A DNA stretch of 64,000 bases from Pontibacter populi (GTDB lineage: Bacteria > Bacteroidota > Bacteroidia > Cytophagales > Hymenobacteraceae), in NCBI RefSeq assembly GCF_019336435.1, contig NZ_JAHWXQ010000005.1, positions 62,001 to 126,000 on the forward strand, given 5' to 3'. The notes beneath the pieces are model-generated. The model was given only the letters and a program-made list of their open reading frames with translations. It was not told the DNA's origin and searched no databases. A program made the position numbers and the translations under genes. Shown here piece by piece: positions 41,599 to 51,214 of this stretch; within the stretch, counting starts at the first letter, position 1, and the number at the start of each line of letters is the position of its first letter.

Positions 41599-43065
41599 TT
41601 AAGGCAATTGCAACACAAACCGATGTGCATCAGGGTGCTTCTTGTCTGGCGTGCCATATGCAAAACCAGCTTTCTCAAATGCCCTCACGGAGGCCACATT
41701 ATCCTGCTGCACCAGCCCAACTATAGTTTTGATAGTCTGCGCTTCGCGTTTTAGTTTACTGATGCCTTTCTGTAAAATGGTATGCCCAAGGCCTTTACCC
41801 CTAAACTCCTTGTTAATCAGGTAGCTTATAGTTGCTGTGTCACTGGTCAAATCAAAACGGATCTGAGCGGCAGGCGTGCCGTTTACTGCTGCAATATAAA
41901 ACTTACAATTGGCATCTTCCAGTTTTGTATTGTACCAGCGGGTATGGTTTTCGATAAGGATTGGCTCCGGGTTAAAGGAACGCTGGCGTACTTCAGGATC
42001 GTTGTTCCAGTCGAAAACCAATTGCAGGTCAGCTATAGTTGCGTTGCGTAGCGTAAGGTTTGTAATCTGGGCGAGCTGCCGGAAAACCTGTCGTAAACGT
42101 TCGTCGCTTTTGCCATCAAAATACTGCCGCTGTAGAGCTACTTGCGCATCAAATTGTGTCAAATAGTTCTGCTTCAGTGCTTTAGCAGTATAGACCTGAG
42201 CAATTCCGGTTTCGGTCAGGAATTTATATAAGCCAGCCTGATTAGCAGCTGTTTGTTTTATGAAGAGTATTCCACCCACGGCTGCATATTCGTAAGCTAC
42301 ACCGCTAGCTGAGGTAATGGCTATTGCACAGCCTTCCATTAGCTTTTGCATGTCTGCTGCGCTCAGGTTTTGGTGCAGCTTATAGTTTTTATGCTTCGAA
42401 AGCCAGTCCTGTAGTTCCGGTAAATGCTTATAGGCGCTGCCAACTACAATGTTTATAGTTGCGGTCGTTAGTTTATCAGCCAGTTCTTTGGCAAGGTGCA
42501 ATGTATGATTGTCTGGATCGGCCCCACCCAGGTTTAGTAAGATGTTTAACTGCCCTTCTGGTAATTCTCTTACAGTCTTTGATGCCATTAAAAACGGTTC
42601 TCGCAGCAAAGCATATTTAGGACCTAACAGCAACCTGGTGTAGGGCGCAGTACTATAGTTTGAGGCCTCTATGCCGCCAGCCTGGTTCAGGACTACATCT
42701 GCAACAAAAGGGTAGGAGTGAATATCATCAATGCATACCAGTACCGCTTCGCGTGACTTTATAGTTTGCTGATATACTAAGCTAAAGTTATACCCATCCA
42801 ACACCACAATTTCCTCTTCCGAAATGTAAGCTGCCAGTTCATAGGTAAAGCGTTCTTCAGATGGTGCACAAACAGGCAAGGTTATAAGACCGTGGCAGGT
42901 CTGAAGTATCTGTTCTTTTAAAGCCCCGTCTGGTTCCTGGATCGCAAACACACATTCAAAGTCGTCTCGTAACATTGCCGCTAGCGCCAGCGAACGTACC
43001 ACATGGCCCAAACCAATGCGGCTGTTACCATCAGCTCTGAAAATGATGCGGCGGTTATTAAACAA
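41599..43065 (-). CDS. PseG-PseH fusion (UDP-sugar hydrolase plus N-acetyltransferase)
   Basis: 488 residues, TTG start at 43065. Residues 1 to about 335 are PseG, the UDP-2,4-diacetamido-2,4,6-trideoxy-altropyranose hydrolase (FRADGNSRIGLGHVVRSLALA, NLGGADPDNHTLHLAKEL, ITSASGVAYEYAAVGG). From about 340 a GNAT domain follows (LTLRNATIADLQLVFDWNNDPEVRQRSFNP, KEFRGKGLGHTILQ, NVASVRAFEKAGF). This is PseH-like, adding the C4 N-acetyl group. The two enzymes catalyse successive steps and are separate in Campylobacter and Helicobacter. It overlaps pseF by eight bases. Confidence 0.9.
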   Translation of the reverse strand: MFNNRRIIFRADGNSRIGLGHVVRSLALAAMLRDDFECVFAIQEPDGALKEQILQTCHGLITLPVCAPSEERFTYELAAYISEEEIVVLDGYNFSLVYQQTIKSREAVLVCIDDIHSYPFVADVVLNQAGGIEASNYSTAPYTRLLLGPKYALLREPFLMASKTVRELPEGQLNILLNLGGADPDNHTLHLAKELADKLTTATINIVVGSAYKHLPELQDWLSKHKNYKLHQNLSAADMQKLMEGCAIAITSASGVAYEYAAVGGILFIKQTAANQAGLYKFLTETGIAQVYTAKALKQNYLTQFDAQVALQRQYFDGKSDERLRQVFRQLAQITNLTLRNATIADLQLVFDWNNDPEVRQRSFNPEPILIENHTRWYNTKLEDANCKFYIAAVNGTPAAQIRFDLTSDTATISYLINKEFRGKGLGHTILQKGISKLKREAQTIKTIVGLVQQDNVASVRAFEKAGFAYGTPDKKHPDAHRFVLQLP

Positions 43066-43750
43066 GGTTGTGTATTAATTTATACTTTAATTCTGCCAGT
43101 GTCCAATCAGTCTCATTGTCTATATCCTGAACTTCCAGCTCATTTAATTCAATAGCTCCTGAGTTTTCAGTAAACAGTTTTCTTGAGCTCATGTAGCTGG
43201 CTACCTTAAACCAATAAAACTGACCGGCATCGTGGTAAGAAGGGGGCAAATCCTGCGAACGGCTGTTAAGGTGTTCAGGCCAGTTCATGGATGCTTTTCC
43301 GGATTCAATTTTTAAACTTCTCCAGATAGGGTAACTATATTTTAAGACAGGAAGTACTGTGTCAAAGTTACTGGCTTCCAATAAGCTATATGCTTCTTTT
43401 AAATACTGTTTTTTTAGCAGCGGAGCAGTAGGATAGATGCAGCAACCATAACTAAATTGTTGCCCCAGCTTATGATAGCTTTCTAATACTTCAGTGATTA
43501 CTTCTGCGGTGGTAGCAAAATCATTTGCAGCTATATTACTTCTGAAGAAAGGTACTGTTGCGCCATAACTTTTGGCGACTTCTGCAATTTCTTCATCATC
43601 CGTAGATACCATAACCTCCGAAAATAAACCGGAATGCAGCGCCGTTTCAATGGAGTAGGCAATGATTGGTTGCCCCAGAAAGCTCTTTATATTTTTCCGT
43701 GGGATACGTTTGCTGCCACCTCTGGCCGGAATAATTGCCAGCCGCTTCAT
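43058..43750 (-). CDS. pseF: Pseudaminic acid cytidylyltransferase
   Basis: Activates pseudaminic acid as CMP-Pse. The 230 residues begin with the nucleotide-binding MKRLAIIPARGGSKRIPRKNIKSF, then VSTDDEEIAEVAKSYGATVPFFRS and CIYPTAPLLKKQYLKEAY, the CMP-sugar synthetase pattern. It ends 8 bases inside the PseG-PseH frame and overlaps pseC by four bases, so the three are translated together. Confidence 0.92.
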   Translation of the reverse strand: MKRLAIIPARGGSKRIPRKNIKSFLGQPIIAYSIETALHSGLFSEVMVSTDDEEIAEVAKSYGATVPFFRSNIAANDFATTAEVITEVLESYHKLGQQFSYGCCIYPTAPLLKKQYLKEAYSLLEASNFDTVLPVLKYSYPIWRSLKIESGKASMNWPEHLNSRSQDLPPSYHDAGQFYWFKVASYMSSRKLFTENSGAIELNELEVQDIDNETDWTLAELKYKLIHNLV

Positions 43751-44946
43751 CCAATAAACTCCTTCACTTTCCCAATTACAAATTCCTGTTCCTCAGCTGT
43801 TAAGCTTGGGTACATGGGCAGGCTCAGGCATTCATTATAGTAGGCTTCTGCCACCGGGAAGTCCCCTTTTTTATACCCTAAGTTTCTATAGTATGGCATG
43901 GTATGAGCCGGAATGTAGTGCACCTGTGCGAAAATGTTATGCGTGCGCAGGAAATCATAAAGTCCTTTGCGGTCAGCTACTTTTATCACGTACAAGTGGT
44001 AAGCGTGTCCGGTTTCACTGTCTCCTTGCAGTGCTTCCGGGGAAGTCTGCAATACTTCAATTCCTTCTGCATTCGCAAAAGCAGCATCATATATTTTGGC
44101 AATTCCCCGGCGTCTGGCCAAACCTGCATCTGCGCGCTTTAGCTGCGATACACCTAAGGCGCAAAGCATATCCGGAATTCTATAGTTGTAACCCAGTTCC
44201 TGCATTTCCATGTACCAGCCGCCGTGGTCTTCTTCTAATAACTGCGGGTCGCGGGTAATACCGTGGGTGCGGTAAAGCAGTAATTTCTGGTAAAGTGCTT
44301 CGTCGTTGGTCGTTATCATGCCGCCTTCGCCAGTTGCAATATGTTTTACCGGGTGAAAAGAAAAAATGGCAAGGTCAGCATAGTTGCCATTGCCGCAAAG
44401 CTGCTTCTGACCTTTGCTATCTGTAAAATAACCGCCAGGGGCATGGCAGGCATCCTCAATTAGCCACAAGCCATACTTGTCTGCCAGTTTTCTGAATTCC
44501 TCCAGATTCACGGTATTGCCTGCAAAATCTACAGGAATAATGCCCGTGTAGTAGCCTTTCGGTTTGCTTTCCAGTAAGGCGCGTACTTTATTTATATCCA
44601 GCAATGCAGTGGCCGGATTGATATCTGCAAACTCAACAGTACCACCGCAGTAGCGCACGCAGTTAGCCGAAGCCACAAAAGTTATCGGGGTTGTGATTAC
44701 CCGGGATTCCTCATTCACACCCAGGGCCATAGCACATAAGTGGAGCGCAGCGGTACCGTTGCTCACTGCTACGGCATATCTGGCGCCCACGTAACTGGCA
44801 AAAGCCTGCTCAAACTCCGCTACTTTTGGTCCCTGGGTCAGGAAATCCGATTGCAGGGTTTCTATTACCGCATCAATGTCGTCCTGGGTGATGTGCTGCC
44901 TGCCGTACGGGATAGGCTTATTTTGAGTGCTCGGTTCTGAGTTCAT
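43747..44946 (-). CDS. pseC: UDP-4-keto-6-deoxy-AltNAc aminotransferase
   Basis: The second step of the pathway: transfer of an amino group to C4 of the keto sugar. The 399 residues are a DegT/DnrJ/EryC1 aminotransferase: PYGRQHITQDDIDAVIETLQSDFLTQGP, AVSNGTAALHLCAMALGV, LIEDACHAPGG, and FSFHPVKHIATGEGGMI with the PLP lysine. YNYRIPDMLCALGVSQL is the PseC-like region. It follows pseB by 79 bases. Confidence 0.92.
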   Translation of the reverse strand: MNSEPSTQNKPIPYGRQHITQDDIDAVIETLQSDFLTQGPKVAEFEQAFASYVGARYAVAVSNGTAALHLCAMALGVNEESRVITTPITFVASANCVRYCGGTVEFADINPATALLDINKVRALLESKPKGYYTGIIPVDFAGNTVNLEEFRKLADKYGLWLIEDACHAPGGYFTDSKGQKQLCGNGNYADLAIFSFHPVKHIATGEGGMITTNDEALYQKLLLYRTHGITRDPQLLEEDHGGWYMEMQELGYNYRIPDMLCALGVSQLKRADAGLARRRGIAKIYDAAFANAEGIEVLQTSPEALQGDSETGHAYHLYVIKVADRKGLYDFLRTHNIFAQVHYIPAHTMPYYRNLGYKKGDFPVAEAYYNECLSLPMYPSLTAEEQEFVIGKVKEFIG

Positions 44947-45025
44947 CTTTCAGAATTATGTATTTAGAATTATAAATTATGAATGAGAATAATTCTTACT
45001 TCAGCATTCATAATTCATCATTTCT

Positions 45026-46045
45026 TTAAATAGTAAAGCTAGCATCTACGTGCTGGCGAATCTGATCACGGAGCTGTTCTGCATCCAGCCATTCGTCGTT
45101 GGTGCCAGAATTATATTTAAAGCCCAGCGGTACCATCTTACCATTAAAGGCTTTCAGGAAATCTTCGGTAGTCCAGGTGGGGGTAGATGGCAGGATCACG
45201 TAATAATTATCAAGCTCTACCGTGTTCAGCGAGTCTGTTTCCGTTATCATTTCCTCATGCAGCTTTTCACCCGGACGAATACCCACGATTTCCTGTTTGC
45301 AATTCGGTCCAATAGCTTTGGCCAGTTCAGTGATCACGTAGGAAGGAATTTTAGGAACGAAGATCTCACCACCCCAATGCGTTTCCAGGGCATGAAATAC
45401 CATTTCCACGCCTTCTTCCAGCGAAATATTAAAGCGGGTCATGTCCTGATGCGTAATTGGTAGTACGCCTTCCTCACGCTTCTTCAAAAAGAACGGCACC
45501 ACCGAGCCACGGGAGCCAATTACGTTGCCATAACGCACCACAGAGAATTTAATGTCACGCTTGCCTTTCATGTTATTAGCAGCAACAAAAAGTTTATCAG
45601 AGCATAGTTTGGTTGCGCCATACAGGTTGATTGGAGCAGCTGCTTTGTCAGTTGACAGGGCAACTACATCTTTCACACCGCAATCAAGGGCCGCGTTTAT
45701 GATGTTTTCAGCACCCAGTACGTTGGTTTTGATACACTCCATCGGATTGTATTCGGCAGCAGGCACCTGTTTCATGGCAGCAGCATGAATAATGATATCG
45801 ATGCCTTCGCAGGCACGCTTAAAGCGTTCGCCATCCCGCACATCGCCAATAAAATAGCGGATAGATTTGTACTTGCTGTGTGGGAAAGACTGCGACATCT
45901 CGAATTGCTTCAGCTCGTCGCGCGAGTAAATCACCAGTCGTTTTACATCCGGAAAATGGGCGTAAACCATCTCCACGAATTTTTTCCCAAACGAGCCTGT
46001 GCCGCCCGTTACCAATATAGACTTATTATTGAGGTCTAATGCCAT
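45026..46045 (-). CDS. pseB: UDP-N-acetylglucosamine 4,6-dehydratase (inverting)
   Basis: The first step: UDP-GlcNAc to UDP-2-acetamido-2,6-dideoxy-L-arabino-hex-4-ulose. In 339 residues: TGGTGSFGKKFVE at the N-terminus binds NADP, YSRDELKQFEM is a PseB hallmark, and VRDGERFKRAC follows. DIIIHAAAMKQVPAAEYNP and LSTDKAAAPINLYGATK carry the catalytic residues (Lys/Asp instead of the usual Tyr/Lys order). It is the first gene of the minus-strand pse block. The divergent GT61 gene starts 187 bases away. Confidence 0.94.
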   Translation of the reverse strand: MALDLNNKSILVTGGTGSFGKKFVEMVYAHFPDVKRLVIYSRDELKQFEMSQSFPHSKYKSIRYFIGDVRDGERFKRACEGIDIIIHAAAMKQVPAAEYNPMECIKTNVLGAENIINAALDCGVKDVVALSTDKAAAPINLYGATKLCSDKLFVAANNMKGKRDIKFSVVRYGNVIGSRGSVVPFFLKKREEGVLPITHQDMTRFNISLEEGVEMVFHALETHWGGEIFVPKIPSYVITELAKAIGPNCKQEIVGIRPGEKLHEEMITETDSLNTVELDNYYVILPSTPTWTTEDFLKAFNGKMVPLGFKYNSGTNDEWLDAEQLRDQIRQHVDASFTI

Positions 46046-46231
46046 GCTTTATTTTTGCTTAATACACCGGGCGCGTTTTGGTCACCCGACACAAGGTGCA
46101 AGTTAAATATTTAATCTTTGATTGGATTAATTGTTGGACGGTTTAATTACTAGTTGCCGGCAAATTAACGGATAAAGCAGTTTCTTAACTATAAACTATA
46201 ATTCGTACTTTCGGGGGATAGTTTTGCCCTC

Positions 46232-47323
46232 ATGATAAAAAAGTTTCTGTTTAAGCTGCTTCATTCGGCCGGTTATTATTTCCGTTATACTTCGGTGTTA
46301 CATCATCCTTCTAAACAGGTGTTTGCCCCAACACAGGTTTTATTTTTTAACGAGGAGGAGAGGAGTTTCCTGGAACAGTCGGCTGCCAGTTTTAACTATA
46401 GTTTAGATTATAGTTTAGGCTACAGGCAGAAGGAGCAGTACCTGGTAAAGCTGGACCATGCCGTAATTTTAGGTAATTCGGGAGCAGTAGTGCAGGAGGG
46501 TAAAGTAGTAGTGGAGTCGGTTTTTGATGTGAGCCGGCTGGCTAAATCGCCTGCCTTTAAAACCCCTGCACTGCTTTTCCCAAGTTATAAAAAAGGCCTT
46601 TATACATCGGTGCTCCATTTCCCCTGGGCTGAAAATAACAACTACCACTGGTACTTCGATTGCCTGCCTCGTTTATACAATGTGCTGCAAACTATAGCTG
46701 AGCCTATTAAGGTCATCATGCGTCGTGATCTGCCTAAGTACCAGCACGAAACATTGCAGTTCTTACTTCAGGCGCACCCAAACGTGCAGTTGGTATATAT
46801 CGGCAAGCACGAGAAGTGGGAAATAGAGGAGTTTTTACTTCCATCTTTTGTATCGAATGCGCAAAGTGGCTACTTGCCTCTGCCTGTAAGTAACTGGCTC
46901 CGCAGTAAAATATGGGAAGGATATAAGGTAGAAAAGTCTGGCCAGAAAAGAAGAATTTACATTAGCAGAGCGAAGGCTAAAACCCGTCAATTACTTAACG
47001 AAGAACAGCTGTTGCCTCTGCTTGCCAGCTATGGCTTTGAGGTTATCAAGGCCGAAGAACTGAGTTATCAGCAACAGGTGCAACTCTTTTATAATACCGA
47101 AGCCGTAATCGCCCCGCACGGCGCCGGATTAACAAACCTGTTGTTTGCAGAACATTGTAAGGTGTTGGAGTTTCATCCGGCAAATCTGGTAAAGACACAT
47201 TATTTTCTGCTATGCAAAGGTTTAGGGTTTGACTATAGTGCTATAGTTGGCTCCGTTGGCAATGCGTCTGAAAACTATAGCATAGAGTTGCAGCGGGTGG
47301 AGGAGTGGTTGAGCAGATTATAG
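46232..47323 (+). CDS. Glycosyltransferase family 61 protein
   Basis: 363 residues with the GT61/DUF563 core: FPWAENNNYHWYFDCLPRLYNVL (about residues 130-152), IYISRAKAKTRQLLNEEQLLPLL, and IAPHGAGLTNLLFAEHCKVLEF, the conserved HGAGLTN motif. The family transfers xylose, arabinose or GlcNAc residues in plants and appears in bacterial surface-polysaccharide loci. It is divergent from pseB. The donor is unknown. Several CTATAG motifs lie in its coding sequence. Confidence 0.85.
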   Translation: MIKKFLFKLLHSAGYYFRYTSVLHHPSKQVFAPTQVLFFNEEERSFLEQSAASFNYSLDYSLGYRQKEQYLVKLDHAVILGNSGAVVQEGKVVVESVFDVSRLAKSPAFKTPALLFPSYKKGLYTSVLHFPWAENNNYHWYFDCLPRLYNVLQTIAEPIKVIMRRDLPKYQHETLQFLLQAHPNVQLVYIGKHEKWEIEEFLLPSFVSNAQSGYLPLPVSNWLRSKIWEGYKVEKSGQKRRIYISRAKAKTRQLLNEEQLLPLLASYGFEVIKAEELSYQQQVQLFYNTEAVIAPHGAGLTNLLFAEHCKVLEFHPANLVKTHYFLLCKGLGFDYSAIVGSVGNASENYSIELQRVEEWLSRL

Positions 47324-47401
47324 TAGTGTTTCATTTCTGTATTTTGGGTGAATGAGTTGGAGCTATTGCTATAGTTTAAGGTGAAGTTTTAAAGTCGCGG
47401 T

Positions 47402-47925
47402 ATTAACCCACCCCAGCCCCTCCCAAGAGGGGATTTACGGCTGGTGCTGTAGTTGTTAGTTATTGTTCTATAGCTACTGTTTTAACACACCTGTAGTCCC
47501 CTCAAGGGGACAATTGCTGCTACTGCTTCCCATCTGTCATTTCGACGAAGGAGAAATCTGAGTTCCCTATAGATACAGTCCATGAGCAGGACAGGTTTAC
47601 CTGTCCCTATGAAACTATAGCCACGATAAAGCGATGCAACCATAGCAGCTACTTAAACTATAACTTTTACTATCGAACTGATCACAGTCTTTGGGTTGAG
47701 CGTCTTGTAGATTTCTGGTGCCGTCAGGCAAGGCGAGGAACGAGCAAAAGAAATGTACACCGCGCGATGCCCGAAGACGGGGCCTCCCGGCCATGAGGGC
47801 ACCAAAGCCATATTGAAACGATAGGTTAATTGAGCTCCCAGGATTAAAGAAGGCTATGGAAGATAAGGCTTAAACTATAAGCTAAAATAGATTTTTCCTG
47901 ACGTTGAAATGACAAAGAGGAACAA
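47402..47925 (+). repeat. Dispersed composite intergenic repeat, copy 3
   Basis: About 520 bases between GT61 and topA hold the same modules as copies 1 and 2, but lack the first 'TCATTCTGAAAGAATCTT' module. It has an extra CATTTCGACGAAGGAGAAATCT stretch (about 47538-47560), inverted relative to the final AGATTTTTCC..GAAATGACA module. The 119-nt core is at 47689-47807. Confidence 0.85.
47689..47807. repeat. 119-nt structured core of the repeat, copy 3
   Basis: Again exactly 119 bases from CTTTGG to CCAAAG. It follows copy 2 in its 61-71 arm and copy 1 in its TGCC-GTCA-GGCA hairpin, so the three copies recombine features. Confidence 0.72.
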
Positions 47926-47978
47926 TAGAATAAAACAACAGCATTCTTCCTCAAAATACCCATACCACTACAAAAACA

Positions 47979-48014
47979 GAAAAGCACAACAAGTATCAAC
48001 TCGCTGTGCTTTTC
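47979..48014 (-). terminator. Terminator of topA
   Basis: The stem GAAAAGCACA/TGTGCTTTTC has a 16-base loop. On the minus strand it lies just past the topA stop and is followed by TGTTTTTG. Confidence 0.75.
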
Positions 48015-48037
48015 AAATTACAACTATAAACTATAGT

Positions 48038-50464
48038 TTACTTCTTTGCTTTAGGCTTAGCTGCAGCTTTTGGCTTTGCAGTGGCCTTTTTAGACGGAGC
48101 TTTTTTAGCAGCTGGTTTTTTCTCAGTAGTTGCTGTATCAGCTTTCTTCTTAAAACCACCTTTACCTTTTTTATCTGGCGTAGCTTCAGCAAGGTCCAAG
48201 CATTCCTGAAGGGTTAGCTCAGCTGGCTCTTTGCCTTTCGGAATCTTTACGTTCTTTTTGCCAACAACTATATAAGGGCCGTAACGACCGTTTAACACCT
48301 GTACATCCGGGTTTTCATCAAATGATTTGATCAGTTTTTCAGCTTCGGCTTTACGCTTTTGCTCGATCAGTTCAATGGCTTCTTCCGGCGTTACCAACAT
48401 TGGGTCAAGGTGCTTTGGTAGCGAGTAGAATTTGCTGTTATGGCTGATGTACGGACCAAAGCGGCCAATAGCAGCTTTCATTTCCTTGTCTTCATACATA
48501 CCAACGATGCGTGGCAGTTTAAAGAGCTCAAGAGCATCTTCTATAGTTATGCTTTCCAAGAACTGACCTTTGCGCAGGCTGGCATAAGCTGGTTTTTTTC
48601 CGGTTTCCGGATTTTCCTCGCCAAGCTGCACATACGGACCAAAACGACCAAGTTTAGCAATTAATTTCTCGCCTGAAACAGGGTCAACACCAAGTTCACG
48701 GGCCCCTGAAACATCGGCGCGGTTTATGGTTTCACTCGACTCAATACGGGCATGGAATTTACCATAGAACTTATCAAGCATCGACTTCCACTCTTCATTA
48801 CCCTGCGCTATTTCGTCAAATTCAGCTTCTACTTTGGCAGTAAACGAATAATCAATAACTGTAGGGAAGTGCTCTACCAGGAAATCGTTTACCACCATCG
48901 CCATATCCGTCGGGAAAAGTTTAGCTTTCTCAGCGCCGGTTATTTCGGTTTTGGTTTGTGAGCTTAGCTGGTCCTGCTTTAAGGTTAGTACACGGTAAGG
49001 ACGTTCTTTCCCTTCGCGGCTGTCCTTTTCTACATAACCACGCTTCTGTATGGTTGAGATAGTTGGAGCATAAGTAGAAGGACGTCCGATACCCATTTCT
49101 TCCAGTTTCTTAACCAGGCTGGCTTCCGTATAACGGGCAGAAGGACGGGAATAACGTTGGGTAGCCAGCATCTGGCGCAGGCTTATAGTTTGTCCTACCG
49201 AGATAGGAGGTAACATGCCTTTCACATCATCATCCGTAGCCTCATCATCGTCTTTTGACTCGATGTAAACTTTCAGGAAGCCTTCAAATTTAATGACCTC
49301 ACCGGTAGCGATCAGTTTCTCAGGCTGGGTAGAGATGCCTATAGTTGCAGTCGTCTTCTCAATCTCTGCGTCGGCCATTTGCGAAGCAATGGCGCGTTTC
49401 CAAATAAGCTCGTAGAGGCGCTGTTCGTTTCGGTCACTGCTTGCTGTCAGCTGCGAAAAATCGGTCGGGCGGATGGCTTCGTGCGCTTCCTGTGCAGATG
49501 CCGATTTTGTTTTGAAACGGCGCGTCTTTACATATTTCTCCCCGAAAGAATTCTGAATAGCATTAGATGCACCCTGTATGGCCTCTTCTGATAAATTTAC
49601 GGAGTCAGTACGCATGTAAGAGATCTTACCGGCTTCGTACAGGCGCTGCGCAACTGTCATGGTTTGGGCCACCGAAAAATATAGTTTGCGACTGGCTTCC
49701 TGCTGTAGCGTAGATGTTGTGAACGGTGGAGCAGGGCTACGTTTAAGCGGCTTTTTCTCCAGGTTCTCGATAGTATAAGCGGCGCCTATGCATTTCTCTA
49801 AAAATGCCTGCGCTTCTTCTTCTGTCTTATATTTGGTTGGCAGTTCTGCTTCCAGTGTTTTGCCCTGCACATCAAAAGAGGCAGTAATCCTGAAAGTGGC
49901 TTCTGATTTAAATTTTTCAATCTCGCGCTCACGCTCTACTACCAGGCGCACTGCAACAGACTGTACACGGCCGGCAGATAAACCTGTTTTGATCTTTTTC
50001 CAGAGTACCGGAGATAATTCGAAACCAACCAGGCGATCCAGAATACGGCGGGCCTGCTGTGCATTTACCAGGTCCATGTCTATGCTGCGAGGCGAATTGA
50101 TCGCGTTCACAATCGCGTTCTTGGTGATCTCCCTGAAAACGATGCGGCGTATTTTAGTATCATTCAGGTTCAGGGCTTCGGTCAGGTGCCACGAAATAGC
50201 TTCTCCTTCGCGGTCATCATCCGATGCGAGCCATACAGTTTCTGCTTCTTTCGCCAGTTTACGGAGTTGAGCAACTACCTCTTTTTTATCGCTACTGATA
50301 ACATAAGTGGGCTTAAATCCATTTTCAATATCGATAGCATTGTTGTCCTTAGGTAAATCGCGCACATGGCCGAAACTCGACTTTACAACGAAATCCTTCC
50401 CTAAATACCCTTCTATCGTTTTGGCCTTGGCAGGCGACTCTACTATGACTAAGTTTTTTATCAT
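48038..50464 (-). CDS. topA: DNA topoisomerase I
   Basis: A type IA enzyme that relaxes negative supercoils, 808 residues. The Toprim domain is at 1-120 (NLVIVESPAKAKTIEGYLG with the conserved Glu, and DDDREGEAISWH). The core has LSAGRVQSVAVRLVVEREREIE and SYMRTDSVNLS, where the Tyr forms the DNA link. The C-terminal part has four copies of a LGRFGPYV-type motif in place of zinc fingers and ends with a Lys/Ala-rich tail of about 40 residues, as in other Bacteroidota topoisomerases. Its stop codon overlaps a CTATAGTTTA motif. Confidence 0.96.
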   Translation of the reverse strand: MIKNLVIVESPAKAKTIEGYLGKDFVVKSSFGHVRDLPKDNNAIDIENGFKPTYVISSDKKEVVAQLRKLAKEAETVWLASDDDREGEAISWHLTEALNLNDTKIRRIVFREITKNAIVNAINSPRSIDMDLVNAQQARRILDRLVGFELSPVLWKKIKTGLSAGRVQSVAVRLVVEREREIEKFKSEATFRITASFDVQGKTLEAELPTKYKTEEEAQAFLEKCIGAAYTIENLEKKPLKRSPAPPFTTSTLQQEASRKLYFSVAQTMTVAQRLYEAGKISYMRTDSVNLSEEAIQGASNAIQNSFGEKYVKTRRFKTKSASAQEAHEAIRPTDFSQLTASSDRNEQRLYELIWKRAIASQMADAEIEKTTATIGISTQPEKLIATGEVIKFEGFLKVYIESKDDDEATDDDVKGMLPPISVGQTISLRQMLATQRYSRPSARYTEASLVKKLEEMGIGRPSTYAPTISTIQKRGYVEKDSREGKERPYRVLTLKQDQLSSQTKTEITGAEKAKLFPTDMAMVVNDFLVEHFPTVIDYSFTAKVEAEFDEIAQGNEEWKSMLDKFYGKFHARIESSETINRADVSGARELGVDPVSGEKLIAKLGRFGPYVQLGEENPETGKKPAYASLRKGQFLESITIEDALELFKLPRIVGMYEDKEMKAAIGRFGPYISHNSKFYSLPKHLDPMLVTPEEAIELIEQKRKAEAEKLIKSFDENPDVQVLNGRYGPYIVVGKKNVKIPKGKEPAELTLQECLDLAEATPDKKGKGGFKKKADTATTEKKPAAKKAPSKKATAKPKAAAKPKAKK

Positions 50465-50633
50465 CCTTTATAGTTACAACCGGTCGGAGCTCAATTTTGC
50501 CCAAAGTTCATGTTTTTTTTCTGACTTTTACAACCTCTGGCATATAACATAGGTTTAATAGTGCTTAAATTACCTTTATATAAACAAGCAGTTATTTCCT
50601 TTAAGCAGCTATACGCCCACATTTGCAAAATTT

Positions 50634-51128
50634 ATGCAGCGATATGTACTTATCTGCCGACATGCAGAAACTTACGACCCTTATCCGTTACAGCCCGACT
50701 TTGAGCGGGAGCTGACCCCTGAAGGTATACGGAAGGCAAACGAAACCGGCAAATGGGTACGTGAAAAGTATCAGAAGGTAGATGCGTTGGTAGCCAGTCC
50801 GGCGCGGCGGGCCAGCGCTACAGCGCAGATCATAGCAAACCGGCTATATTTTGATTCCGAAAAAATAACCTACGATCCCGAAATTTATAATCCGAAGGAA
50901 GCGCAGCTGCTTAAAACAATAAGTCAGTTGCCCGATACTATAGTTAAAGTTCTTATAGTTTCGCATAACCCGGCACTTACCCAACTGGCAAGGAATCTGG
51001 TAAACAGGAATTTAGGGTACCTGGAGCCCGGGCAAATTTTAGCCATAACTATAGACCTGGAGCGTTGGGAGGACATCTATATTACCACGGGTTCGATAGC
51101 AGCGGATAGTTTTGCGCAGATTCTATAA
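50634..51128 (+). CDS. SixA-like phosphohistidine phosphatase
   Basis: A 164-residue histidine phosphatase fold protein with the catalytic CRHAETYDP near residues 7-15 and the second His in SHNPALTQLARNL near 105. SPARRASATAQIIAN and the length match SixA. E. coli SixA removes phosphate from the histidine of ArcB and other HPt domains. It lies upstream of parA and the chemotaxis cluster on the same strand but is separated by about 90 bases, so a link with CheA's HPt is only suggestive. Confidence 0.83.
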   Translation: MQRYVLICRHAETYDPYPLQPDFERELTPEGIRKANETGKWVREKYQKVDALVASPARRASATAQIIANRLYFDSEKITYDPEIYNPKEAQLLKTISQLPDTIVKVLIVSHNPALTQLARNLVNRNLGYLEPGQILAITIDLERWEDIYITTGSIAADSFAQIL

Positions 51129-51214
51129 AAAACAATTTTTGGGCTTAAACTTAATTTATACTTAGATTAGTGCTGCAGCTAACTATAGCTGCCTGACTAC
51201 AACAAAAATAACCA

